Below are positions 24,601 to 36,000 of a stretch of DNA of 64,000 bases, one piece after another (position 1 is the stretch's first letter; the number at the start of each line of letters is the position of its first letter). The translations under genes were made by a program, and so were the position numbers. Below the pieces are notes generated by a model. That model made no database searches. It was not told the origin of the DNA and worked only from the letters and a program-made list of their open reading frames with translations. The stretch is from Cardinalis cardinalis (lineage: Eukaryota; Chordata; Aves; Passeriformes; Cardinalidae). The stretch spans positions 14,479,662 to 14,543,661 of the forward strand of contig JACDOX010000004.1 in assembly GCA_014549065.1 (NCBI GenBank), in the 5' to 3' direction.

Positions 24601-25654
24601 ATTTTCAAGTATCTTATCTTGTATAGTTTGATCAATTCTGCAGCAAGAACCACCCAGAAAGTCTTTGGGATGGCCTGATTCTTCACACAGGATATTAATC
24701 TGCACACTGAAGATGTGTGCAGACTAAGAAAATGATTATTACAAATGGCTGCTACATCTCAGAAATTAGCTTTCAATTTGTCTCTTGATGCTCTCATACT
24801 TCTCTTAATTTCATCATGTCTTACCCAAAATACATCTTGGTCCTACAGGCACTGCCAGAAGTCAGGGTTTTTTTTTTCACATGCTTTAGAAAACCAGTTT
24901 TTCTTAAAAATATGTTTTTAAATCAAACATTTGGATAGTACTATGTACATGTTTTTAACTTCTATTGAGTCTGACAATTTTATGTAGGAAGCTGTGCTAT
25001 GATCCATCTATGACGATAAAGCCCAGGCCTCTGCTTAACAGTATTTACTGTTCTCTTCCCTGACTCCTTTGTGATAGAAGTGATCTATCCACTTGAATAT
25101 GGAATTTGGTCCAGAAAGTATTTTAGTTTTAGTAGTATTTAGAAGTCAAACCTGGAAATTGGAAAATGGATCTCAACACTTCCTTTCCTTGAGTTATTCA
25201 ATAGAGCAACAAGATTATCTTCTCCCAAAATTTGTTGCCTGTCAATTTGCACTGTTTCACTTCACTTCAGTCAGAAGTAATCTGGTTAGTTACTAAATTT
25301 TCATTTTCTGTTACTTCTGGCTTCTCAAACCTACGTAAATTGAGGTATTTACTTCTTAGCTTTGATATGGTTTTATGATGTTTTTGTTCTGGCAAAAATT
25401 GTAGAAGAATAATGTTTCTCTCACCAAATTGGTTGACACATATTTGATGCAAGCGTGTTGACAATCCACTGTGAAACACCTGCATTAGACTGAAATGGCA
25501 TTTGAAATGCTGAAGTTCTTCAAAAAATGCAAATACACTGTTATATGCTGTTTTCCATATACCTCTACCTGGGACATACTCAGCATGTCATTTTAAAGAA
25601 AGAACATTAACATAATTAACTGTGTAATCTGAACGCCAGATGTGTATCACACAC
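21621..25654. other. Unannotated DNA, no gene seen
   Basis: About 4 kb without recognisable genes. A more GC-rich patch at about 22200-22340 has GGCATGGG/GGCAGGGG-type words, but no promoter or exon that I can support. Very few Ns occur between 21695 and 24566. A T-run of nine lies near 24870. Confidence 0.5.
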
Positions 25655-26008
25655 TGAATCACAGGATGGGTAAGATTGGAAAGACCACTGGAGGTCACCT
25701 GGTCCAACATCCCAGCTCAAGCAGGGTCCTCCAGAGCACCTGACTCAGAATTGTGTCCAGATGGCTTTTGAATGTCTCCAGAGAAGGAGATTCCACAATT
25801 GTCTGAGCAACCTGTTCCAGTGCTCAGTCACCTACACAGTTAAGCTCTTCCTCATGTTTAGGCGGAACTCTCGTGTTCCCGTTTCTGCCCATAGCCTCTC
25901 ACTCTCATTGCTGNAACCACTGAGAAGAGCCTGGCTACATCCTCTTGGCACCCTCCCTTCAAATACTTCTATACATTGATATGTCTCAGTCTTCTCCCCT
26001 TCAGGCTA
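25655..26008 (-). mobile_element. CR1 LINE, 3' part, minus strand
   Basis: Reverse-complement CR1 on the plus strand: GAATCACAGGATGGGTAAGA (25658 area) is the tail end. It is followed by CACTGGAGGTCACCTGGTCC, CCAGCTCAAGCAGGGTCCTC, CCAGATGGCTTTTGAATGTC, GAGCAACCTGTTCCAGTGCT, TAAGCTCTTCCTCATGTTTA, and finally CAGTCTTCTCCCCTTCAGGC. It is the least decayed CR1 here. The 5' truncation point on the minus strand (near 26008) abuts an AT-rich palindrome and a pentanucleotide repeat. One N at about 25914. Confidence 0.95.
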
Positions 26009-26026
26009 AAAAAATATAGAATGCTT

Positions 26027-26117
26027 CATATGCATATGCATATGGAACTTGCATATGATCATATCATATCGATCATATCATATCATATCATGTCATATCA
26101 TATTATATCATATCATA
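26027..26117. repeat. Palindrome plus (ATATC)n repeat
   Basis: The 18-base perfect palindrome CATATGCATATGCATATG (26027-26044) is followed at about 26055-26117 by an imperfect pentanucleotide array of ATATC units with GATC, ATGTC and ATTAT interruptions. It sits at the truncated end of the CR1 copy. No gene function is implied. Confidence 0.9.
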
Positions 26118-29100
26118 CCTCATTACTAATATTACTTTTCTCCTGTTTTATTGTCCTGGAAAAGTAAGATGATTACGGTCTCCACATAAACAGCATTTTG
26201 GTTGAGAAGTCCCACCCAGCTGGATCCTTCCTAGCTTTTTCATTTCTTCTGGCACATAGCAGTAAATGTGGTTCCTATCCAGTTGATTAAAATTACTTTT
26301 ACTTATAGAATGAACCAATGATTAGCTTTATTTAATTTAGAGAACTGCCATTAAAGAATATTAACTATACAGTACACCTGTGCAGAATTTTAGACCCTCC
26401 TGCCAGTTTGGAAAATGAAAAGAAAATATGATACATCTGTTTCCACTGTTTTACTAACCTATATCAGCAAAGCTACTTAGCAGCTTTGTATGGTAGAAAC
26501 CAGACAAGAACAGATACACAGAAGAGCTTTATCTGTAGCTGCCATTTAAATGTAATCCCAGACAAAAGGGATGAAATTTACCAGTCAAAATTATATTTAG
26601 CATCATTTTAAGACATCCTTCCTACTTCCTTGTTCCAGAAAGACAGAAGTCTCACATAGGTCCTGTATTATCTGGTAAATTATGTTCAAGTATCTCAGAT
26701 ACTCCGGGATGTCTAAAAGGCCACTAAAGGCCTAAGAACTCAACTCCAAGTGTTCCTTGTACTCTTGATATTATACTAAAATATAAATAAATTTTAATTG
26801 AAAGTTAATATAATGTCATTGATTATATTTTTATTTTCATCTACATTTTCACATATTTTGTTATTTTTAACTTCTTGAGTTACAATACTTAGGGAAAAAA
26901 TTGAAGTGTATACAGAGGCTGAAGAGACTGGNATATAAAGCCCACAAAGCCAGAGCAGAATACTGGCAGCACTTTCAGCAGACCATGCATGTCTAGCCTT
27001 CTACAGTAGTCATTCTTGAACTTTGTTTTGTTCAACAAACTTCAAGCACCAGGATATGTTTGAAAAACCTATTCCAAAGATTTTCAGGAAGCCTTAAACA
27101 TTTTTAATCATACCCTTTTGGATTTCCTTCCTTGAACTCCTTGTCTTTTTTCCAAGGCACATAAATGAGGGTGTAAGACCTTACTTGTTCATGGTGTACC
27201 CAGTCTACTGACTTGGACTCACTTTCTTTACAAAGTGACATTGATCCCAAGCAGTGAAATCTTAATAATAACCTCTAAGACTTCCATCCACACATCCAAA
27301 TAAGCAAACAGTTACCTTTCCTTGGCTTGCCCAGAGTGGATCAGTGTTTGGAGGAAGAGGTTATCACCAGCTGCTCAGAATTTCTTTAACTCACTATCAC
27401 TGCTGTGCAGCTTCCTGTGGATCTTCAGGAAGAATGAAATGAGGCATCTAATTTCAATGTAGAATTCATTATCCACTCTTTCTTCAGAGCACCACAAATT
27501 AGCCAGGAATGGCCAATGTCAAATCATCTCAGGTATTTAGCAGAACACCAAGAGTAAAAACAATTATCTGACCCAAAGTAATCATTAAGAAGTTTGCTGA
27601 ATGAAGAATGTGTTACCTTAAATCAATTTCAACACTCCTTTTTGTAGACACAATTTCAGGTGGTAGTACTGAGTGCATATAGTTCCAAAATAATGATTTT
27701 CAAATTAATTTCAGTTATTTATNTTTGAGGTTTTGCACAAACTGCCAAGAAAAGAACACTCTCCTGCAGGATTTTTTAGCTGCATCTGAAGCGTGGATAA
27801 GCTCTGCTGTGTGCAAGTCTTGCATATAAATTAGCAATCACATCTTAAAGCAGTGGAGTGAGAGAGGACCTTTTAAAAAGGTATATTTATTTTGTCAGCA
27901 AAATATTATCTCAATTGTCAATAAGTTCCTAATTTTTAGTATAAAATTTATCTATGATGTATTTTTCTCATACTTTTTGTGGAGGCAAGTTGAAATAACA
28001 TTTTCTCTATACAGCCAAGATGGATGCATTTTAAAAAGGAACAAGGCTAACAGGAGAAATCTTTCACCAAAAGCTTGTTTCTGTTTTATTGACTTTCTCC
28101 CCCTACCAGATAATCAAAGGAGAAAGAAGAGTGCTGGCACTCAGAAATGAAAATGCATTTGGGATTGTCCAGGAGAACAAACTCACAACTGTGGTTTCAT
28201 TGTTGGATCACTTGGCACATGCTGTGGACATGGTCAGAGCACTTGGCTGCACAGGTGAATGTGGGGTGATCCTGAGCTTGGTTCTGGCTTTTCAGAACAC
28301 CCTTATCCAAAGCCTGCATACCTGAAATTACCATTGTGTCTTCACAATGATAACTGCAGATTACTGGTAGCATCTCACTCAGCTGTGTGCCATATGGACA
28401 AGATTGTGATAGCCCAACTATCAGAGAGTGGAGACGTGTCAAGATGTGTCTGGAACACAGGTTTGACACACTGGAGAGAGGGATTGTCTGTGGTTCTTGT
28501 CTTCTTCATCAGGCTCAGGAGAAAACAAACAGGCCTTCAGCAGAGAGAGCAGGCAGCCTGAGTTACTACAGACCAAGGAACAAATGACAAGAGATTAATT
28601 TGTCTGTCAGCACGTGCGTGGTTTGGGCAGGCAATTCAGCCTTCCTGAACATCACCCTGCTAAGCACATAGCAAATCAAAAACATGCCCCAGGATGTGGT
28701 ATGCAGTAATTGCAAAAGAGTGAATAAAAGGGCTACATTTATATTTCTTCTATTTTGTACAGCTTCTTCTCTTCTATGTTGTACAGTTCTGTATTTTACA
28801 AGCTGTCTGTTTCTATGAGAATCTTATTTTCAGGTCATATGTAAGCACTATATGAGCAAACAGTAGGCACAGTTAAACATGTAAATCTATTTAAATTTGA
28901 ATAACATTGTAGAACATCAAAGGAAATATTTCATGAGTGAAGTTTGTCATGGTTTAAAATAGGAAAAGCACTCTACATTAAGATTTCCAGTTTGATTGTT
29001 TTGCTTTCAGTCATCAGAATACACACGAGTGTTTCAACTTGTAGAGCAGTCTTAAAATTAATGTGTTATGAAAGTAAAATTATTTTGCTGCACTTTGCAT

Positions 29101-32100
29101 CCTTTTCTTCTTATCCAAGAGTCTTCTGACAGCCACCTAATACCAGCTAGATTTTCAAGTGTCCCTTATTGCAGATAATTGGAAGCATCTGTTCCATTGT
29201 TAAAATGTGCACTCCTGTGCTTACAGCTGAAAACTGTGATCTCAGCATATCCAAACATCTCTTCATCTTCCCAGCTTCAATATAATTTTCTAGTTCTGAT
29301 CATGTCCTGGAGTAAGGAGTTGGTTATTCTAAGTAGTTATTCCTTGATTTATGTCAATTTGAAGAAATTGCAGAACTGCTGTAATTTTCAAGTCAATTGT
29401 TCCTCCTCACACCACCTGTGAACTAAAAAGGATGTGCTTTCCAAAAGATATTCAGTGCCTGCTGCTCAGTTGTTGGTTCCTTGGCCATTCCTGAGACTTT
29501 TTTAGTGTTGCATCTTGGCTGATACACCATCAGCAGTTCTGCGGCACAGAAGAGCTGAGTGTTGGAAATGATCAGTGTGGGCATGCTGTTGCCTTGAGTT
29601 TGTGAGGAGCCTCTCAGGCTGACTGCCCTACATACAATCCAAGAAAAAGAGATTCTTACACATTGGAAGGACCCAGCAGGCTTATCTCTAGTACTTCTTT
29701 ATTCAGCTCTTGCTGGTTACAAAGGCCAAGAGCTCAACTACAGGGACTGTCTCGATGAGTGTGTTCAGCTTGTGACAGGCTTAGTAAAAGTGGTGAAGAG
29801 TGGAAGAGGGTCTGCAAATCTTCAGCAGAGGTTGGTATTCCTGTCTCTGGAGGAGACTTCTTTTGCCTATATACAATAGTTCCTGTTCAGAAAAGTTCAG
29901 ATACAAAATATGAGTTGCTGGTACAGGACAGCATTGTGCAAAGGAAGTACTATTAAGAGAACTTGGAGACTAGTGTAGCTCTTGCTTTCCTGCATTTGAT
30001 AAGTATTATAGACATTCTAACCGATTTCAACATCCCCCAAGAAATAGATATCTTAAGTCCTACTTGATAATGCATTTTTTACATTGAGAATCATTAAGAT
30101 TCTTAATTTGTGTCTACAAGCAAATGAGGTGTCCAGTGTCCCATACACAAGCAGTCTCCTAGAAAACCAACTGGTCTACTAAGTGACTCTGCTCAGCCTG
30201 AGGCAAAGTCTCACTCCCTGGGCTCTCCCTACTGACTCTGAAGGGAGCCCAGAATCTGTATCTAAAATCATAACACCCATAAGTAGATAGTTGGGATGGG
30301 TTGTCTTCATTTGCAAACTGAAGGACTCCCTGAATCTCCTGTTGTCATTGCACTGAGAGAGATATGCTTTTTTAGGACTTAAAGGTGCTGCACTTGAGTG
30401 CTTGGGAAACTCTTGTCAAAAGAAGGGGACAGTGTGGGATTTCTTAATTCTTCTTCCCACTACTGGTCACTTATTTATGAAGCAAAGATTAAAATGCCAT
30501 TTCCTTTCTCCTTCCCATAATCCTGTTATAAAACATTACCCTTTCTACCATCCTCTCTTTCTCTTTAGATCATCATCATTTTGAAACTGCCAACACATAG
30601 GGAGTTGTTTTCCCTAGTTTGCTTAATGACTTCTGTGCTGCAAATAGCAGTTTAAATGGTGAATGTAAACACACGGGTACTGTAGCCTGAACCCCAACCA
30701 GCCCCCTTTTTGGTGAGCAGCCAAGCTTGGCCTCCCAGCCCTCTACAATCTTGGAGGTTCCAACTACTTCCCCCACAGATTTTGTGCTGTCTTCCTTTAA
30801 CTTTCTCCTCCAGCTTAAACACTTTCACCATTCCTTTTAATGAGTACCACAACACTTGGAATCCAACGCCCCTCAGAGCCCTTTCCCTGTAGCCAACATT
30901 TGCTGACACAATTTTTCTTTTCCTTGACCCTGTTTGTGAACTCCTTCCTGCAAAGAACANTTCTGCAAAATAAGATTTGTTAAAAGCATCAGCCTGGTGA
31001 CGGATTTTAGCAAGCAGCTTTTCTCTTGGATACTTTTGCCAGCAGTCATGCCTGGTGCTGGGCAAGGCTGGCTCACTGCTCTGCGTAACCAAAAACTGCA
31101 CAATTCATGTAAATCAGGCAAGAGAAAATGCTTTCTGGTGAGAAAGGGTATGTCAACACAAGTAGATGGCNGCAGGTGCAGTACATGTCCAGTCTGAAAT
31201 CTTTGTCTGATACATTCTGCTTCTTAGAAAGGCCTGACTTCATCTGAGCTTGGCTATCTGATGTCCACTAAAACAAGGAGTCTCTATCAAAAGAAACTAC
31301 ATCAATCTAAACAATGAACAGAAAACTAAATTCATCAGTTTAATTTTACTTTTGTATTACCTAACAGTATTGCTGTCCATTTCCAGCTCTTCCTTTTCTT
31401 CTGGACATTAAATAAAATTTTCTATTCTGAATTTTCTCTGCTATTTGATGCTTTTTTTGACAAAAATCTAGNCAGATCTAGCAGCCATTTTCCTGAGAAG
31501 TAGGCTAGTACTTATTTAGGTACTTTAAACTTCAGTACACCAGACTTTTTAATAGCCTCTGCAATTTGAATACAGAAGGAGATAAGATGTGGTTAAGCCA
31601 CCAGGCTGATAGAGACACGGTATCAAATCAGGTTCAAAGGTGATTAAAAAAATAAATGTGCAGACTTAGAAGGCTCAGAATTGCAGTCCTTACCTATCCC
31701 CAAGTCTGCTAATAACTCCCAATTTCTTTTTTTCACAGCTTGTCTTCACTAATGGTTGGCAATATCAGACCACCGGTCTTAGTTTGAAGAAAATGTCAGC
31801 TTAACCCAAGCGGAGCATTTAACAGCTAAGTGGCTTTTCTTGAGTAACAACTCACACTTGTAAATTAATCATGCCGCAACAGTCTCACTCTAGGCTAACT
31901 CCACATACCAATTTAACTCATTTTCCATGTTCTGAATGTGGAAACAATAAATCTAGGTCAATATTTTCAGCAAATTCAATAAATTATTCACTGAGTCAAT
32001 TATTTTCTCAAGATATTTTGTACCACAAATTTTCTACCTGATGCCATGCAACCATTTTAGCATTCAAGGAAAGAAACCATTCTTATCTGCAAAAGGACTG

Positions 32101-32984
32101 CGCAGTCATGCATCTTAATTCAGGATTTAACATCATTAGGTGTAGCATAGCAGGAGGGAAGCAAATTTCACCCCACCACACACTTGATTATCTTCAGACT
32201 GAAATGTACTTGTGTCTATATCTGCTTATTCTTGAAGTCAAGCAGGTGAAAATCCTCCATTAATGCAATAAAAATTGGGTATTCCTAGAAGCAAGTCATT
32301 AAGCAATTTGTCTGACATTGGCTGGAAAGTGTAATATAGCTTCAGATCACTTGCCTGACCCTGTAAATCAAAATGTACTTATGATTTAACAAATCCTATT
32401 TTTTTTTGCTTATTTCCCTTTTGAATTTTACAGTTTACATGTAGTATTAGTAAAATCACACCAAAGCAAAACTTGGAANCAAAAAGAAGTAAAAAAAGGA
32501 TAATAGTCCAATGTCTTCTAAACAGAGGCTTCTGACAGAAGTGAATTGTAAGAAAAAGTTGAATGAAAGATATGGATATTAGACACGCAAAGGTTGAATA
32601 AGCAGTTCTGAAAATAAGGGCAGGGCAGATGAAATAAGGACAAAAATGCAGGCAAGACACAAAGGGATGGTTTGCAGGGAGCACTGGCAATTCTGCCAGC
32701 ATGGGGAGAGGTGGATTTAGACACATTGTCATAAAAAATTCACGGAGCTCAACCACAGTCAATCCAAAGTTAAAAGGAAATCTTCCAGTGAGATCCTGTC
32801 AAAACTGACACACTCAATATTCTACTCCTTACAAAGCCAAGCCCAGCAGCTGTACTGGTGATGAATGGCTTGGAGCGAGGCACTGCTGTGGCAGTCTCTG
32901 TCNTGTTGGCCCAATGATGCTCATGGGCTGTGGCAGGCGGTGAGGAAACTGGCAAAGGCGTCCCACTGGGTCTGTCAAACTCAC
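26118..32984. other. Unannotated DNA, CR1-free, with one weak exon candidate
   Basis: Nearly 7 kb with no repeat family I can name. A possible exon at 28110-28254 is listed separately. A 149-codon minus-strand frame at 31101-30652 has no recognisable domain and contains an N. Few Ns occur from 27723 to about 30960. Confidence 0.5.
28110..28254 (+). other. Candidate internal exon, unknown gene
   Basis: A 145-base open stretch is bounded by a pyrimidine-rich acceptor (TTTCTCCCCCTACCAG ending at 28109) and a good donor (CACAG then GTGAAT at 28255). It is open in one frame, giving 48 codons plus one base. The peptide starts IIKGERRVLALRNENAF and continues GIVQENKLTTVVSLLDHLAH then AVDMVRALGCT. 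I recognise no family. Such signal pairs occur by chance in kilobases of non-coding DNA, and no partner exons were found, so confidence is low. Confidence 0.15.
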
Positions 32985-33062
32985 CTTCCCTTCTCCCTGA
33001 ACGGTTCCTTTTGCTTTTCATCAGTGTCACGGCCATGCTCCAAAACAGGTCCTCTTCCTCAG
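32985..33062 (-). other. Candidate symmetric 78-bp exon, unknown gene
   Basis: On the minus strand a 78-base block begins after a TTTTTTCTGGGAGTGCAG acceptor-like sequence. It ends with GGGAAG followed by GTGAGT, a full-consensus donor at 32984-32979. The length is a multiple of three and the phase is 1-1, so skipping or including it would keep a frame. The peptide is EEEDLFWSMAVTLMKSK followed by RNRSGRRE, acidic then basic. I do not recognise the protein. The acceptor tract is only moderate and no neighbouring exons were identified. Confidence 0.2.
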
Positions 33063-36000
33063 CTGCACTCCCAGAAAAAACTCAGGAGTGTCATGCATTG
33101 CTGGACCACACAGTCAGAACCTTCGCTCCCACTCACTTCCAAAAATTAAACCTTTCTCCCTTTCTGCAGCCTTGACCTGATAATTGTGCTGGTGGGAGGA
33201 ATAAACTGTTAGTGCTGCTCCACTGAATTTGGATTTTAAATGTTCAGCATGCCATTCATTAAAATTGTAATTATTAATAGGNTTTTTTTTTAAAGGCATT
33301 GGTGTCACACTTTTTTTTTTTTCACAGCTTTAATCTCATGACTAAGGAACTGTCAGAAGGAAAAGAGACTCTTCTCATAATGGAAAACATTTTGATGTGT
33401 TTTAGCAGAATTTTNTATCAGCAAGTTGAACAAACAATTCCAAAGAGCCTTGTTTTTAATGGGTTTTCCAGTTATATTGACTAACGTACAGAGGAGAGAG
33501 GTCAAGTAAAAGATATTTCCAAATAAAATTACATTCTGCTGAAATCAGAATCTGTGACTTTCTTAGCCCTGAGTCTTTTTCCCTAAGCCATGCACTATCA
33601 GAGATTATCTAATTATATAATATCTTACACAATAAATGCAAGCATTGTGCTTTTTTGGCATCTTTTTTATCTCTATTAGAAGAAGCTAATTAGACTGTAT
33701 TTTTCATACGCAGGATGAATCCGTACTATATGTACCCAGATACATGGTGTTGAATGTTCAGGTCATTAACAGTGGTTCAATGTACAATTAGATATTTCAG
33801 ATTTAAACGTCATTGGTAACAACATTAATAGTGTACAAGGTTTTCCATTAACCCACTGAGATTGTGGGATAGTGAACTATTAACTCAAAGGTATTTCCCT
33901 TCTGAGGACCTAAGACCATACACAAATCCTAGTGTGGCCTCATTCTTGATTGTCACCCAAGGGCTTTTCTAATGCGGATATTAATCTCTGAAAGAAGTCA
34001 GCAGATGCATCATGTACCAATTCTTCCTGAAGCATGGACACATCATGAGCCACATGGCAAATGCTTAATAGGATTTCAAGTACATTTGCAAAGCAGACTG
34101 TTAAAAGCAGTTTGTTGCATTTAAATGGCATAAAAGGTTGAGTTTATTCTAAGCTCTATACTATATATGACATTTGGAATTTAACACAAAAGAAGAGGAA
34201 CAAACTAGAAGATAGTTCTGGTACTTTTTTTTAGCTGGAAGAAGTCCTTAAGACATTGAAGCTTACATGACAGGGCCATTTCCTGTTGCAGGACACTCCC
34301 ATCAATAATGAGAGAGAGATTGGGAAAGCCAAAGATGAGAAATTAAATGCCTGAAACACTTTTTTTGGAGAGCAGGACAGGAAGTGGTGAGAACAGACAT
34401 TTATTTTTATACTGACTGTCTCGGTTCTAGGGAAATGAGAAAACGCAGTGTGAGTTGTATTGGCAAGCNGTGAGTCATTGATTCACTTCGTTGATAAAAG
34501 TATGGAAAAAGTATCCCTCAAGGAGGAAATAAACTGTTGAATTTGCAGCTTTACTGGCAGCAGGGGCAAAATTCTTTTTCTGCAGCTCTATTGTTGCACC
34601 ACATGAAACACTGTAAAAATTATGAATTTAAATACATAATGGAAAAGACATAATAAAGGAATGACAGCTAATCAGCTCTATTTCCCCTATAGCCTTTTTT
34701 ATTTTATATTTGTGATGCCTGATTTAGTGTTTTTACTAGGGGCTGTACACAATATCCCAGTTCCACAGTCATTCTACTGAGTGCTGAAAATATTTGCTGA
34801 ATAAGTTATCTTTTAGAAAAATATATAAAAGCTATAGGCAGAATTCCCCAATGGCATAACTTGCATGCAAAGATGCCTCTTATGTGTTTTTTCTCGCCAC
34901 TACTTGAATCCCTTAGAGCTCCTTACAACCCTCACATAGTGCTTCCTACCCAAGAAGCTCAGCTGCAGACCTGCTGATTAACAACCTTATGGGCAAAAAA
35001 AGAAACATTAGGAGTAGCTGGTGCTTGCCAGAGAACTGGGGAAGGGAGAGTAGCAAATTGCACTGATGACCCACTGCCTCTTGGAGCCNGTGTCTATCCC
35101 CTCTCCTGTGTGGCTGAAATGGGGCTGTGCTAACTCTGTCACCACAGCCTAGAGTCCCCATAGCATTTAATCAACCTTATTTGCAGCCTTGAAATCCAGA
35201 ACACACCATTAGATTATCCACTTTGAACCTTCTCAAGGGTTTGAACCAAGAGAGAAAAAAAATTGGCTCCTGCCCTACCTCAGGCTTAGCTGGGTGGTAT
35301 TTTTCTACAGCATTTCGGAGCTGTCTAAGCAATTCAGGATTCAGAATTTGACATGGGGTTTTTTTCTTCCTCAAAAAATGTTTACTATTGATGCTGAAGT
35401 CTTTCTTTACCACACAACAATAGTGAAAAAGTAGCTAGAAATAAAAGCACATCCCAGAGACACAGAGAGAGAGAAGGAGCAGAGAAGGGAGGGAATTATC
35501 AATATAATCAGTGCTGCAGACATGGAGCTCTTCCAAGCCTATATCAGGGCAATTGGTCATTCAGCTTGAATTTGGATTTGTCAGGAGCACAGAGCCTAAC
35601 CCATCATTCACTGGGAATACACTGTTCTTCCTACATTGACTGCATTTTTAGAAAAGTCAGCATTTTCCATAAGGAAACTTTTACAGATGCTCTAGGGTAT
35701 TGAAGAATACCAGCCTAGCCAAAAGAGAAGCCTTAGATTTCTTGTTATTCCCAGGCTCTGACTCCTCAGAGTACCATCTTTCATCTTTCAAACAATTTTC
35801 TTGTCAAAATGTGACTTTTTGAGTAGGGTTTTTCCCCTTCTGTCCAGTTACTTTAACATTTTTATCCTTCATATTGAAGGAAAAAGTTTTATCTTGGATC
35901 AGCACAGGTCCCTTTATGTTTTGCTTTCTATTTCAGCAGCATGTTGTATTTAATAGGAGACATTTCCAAAAAGGCTGAGGGTCAGGCTTTCAAGTTTGCA

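Noticed and set aside
30652..31101. 149-codon minus-strand frame
   Set aside because: No domain recognised, overlaps open frames in other phases, includes an N, and lacks a supporting start context or polyadenylation arrangement.
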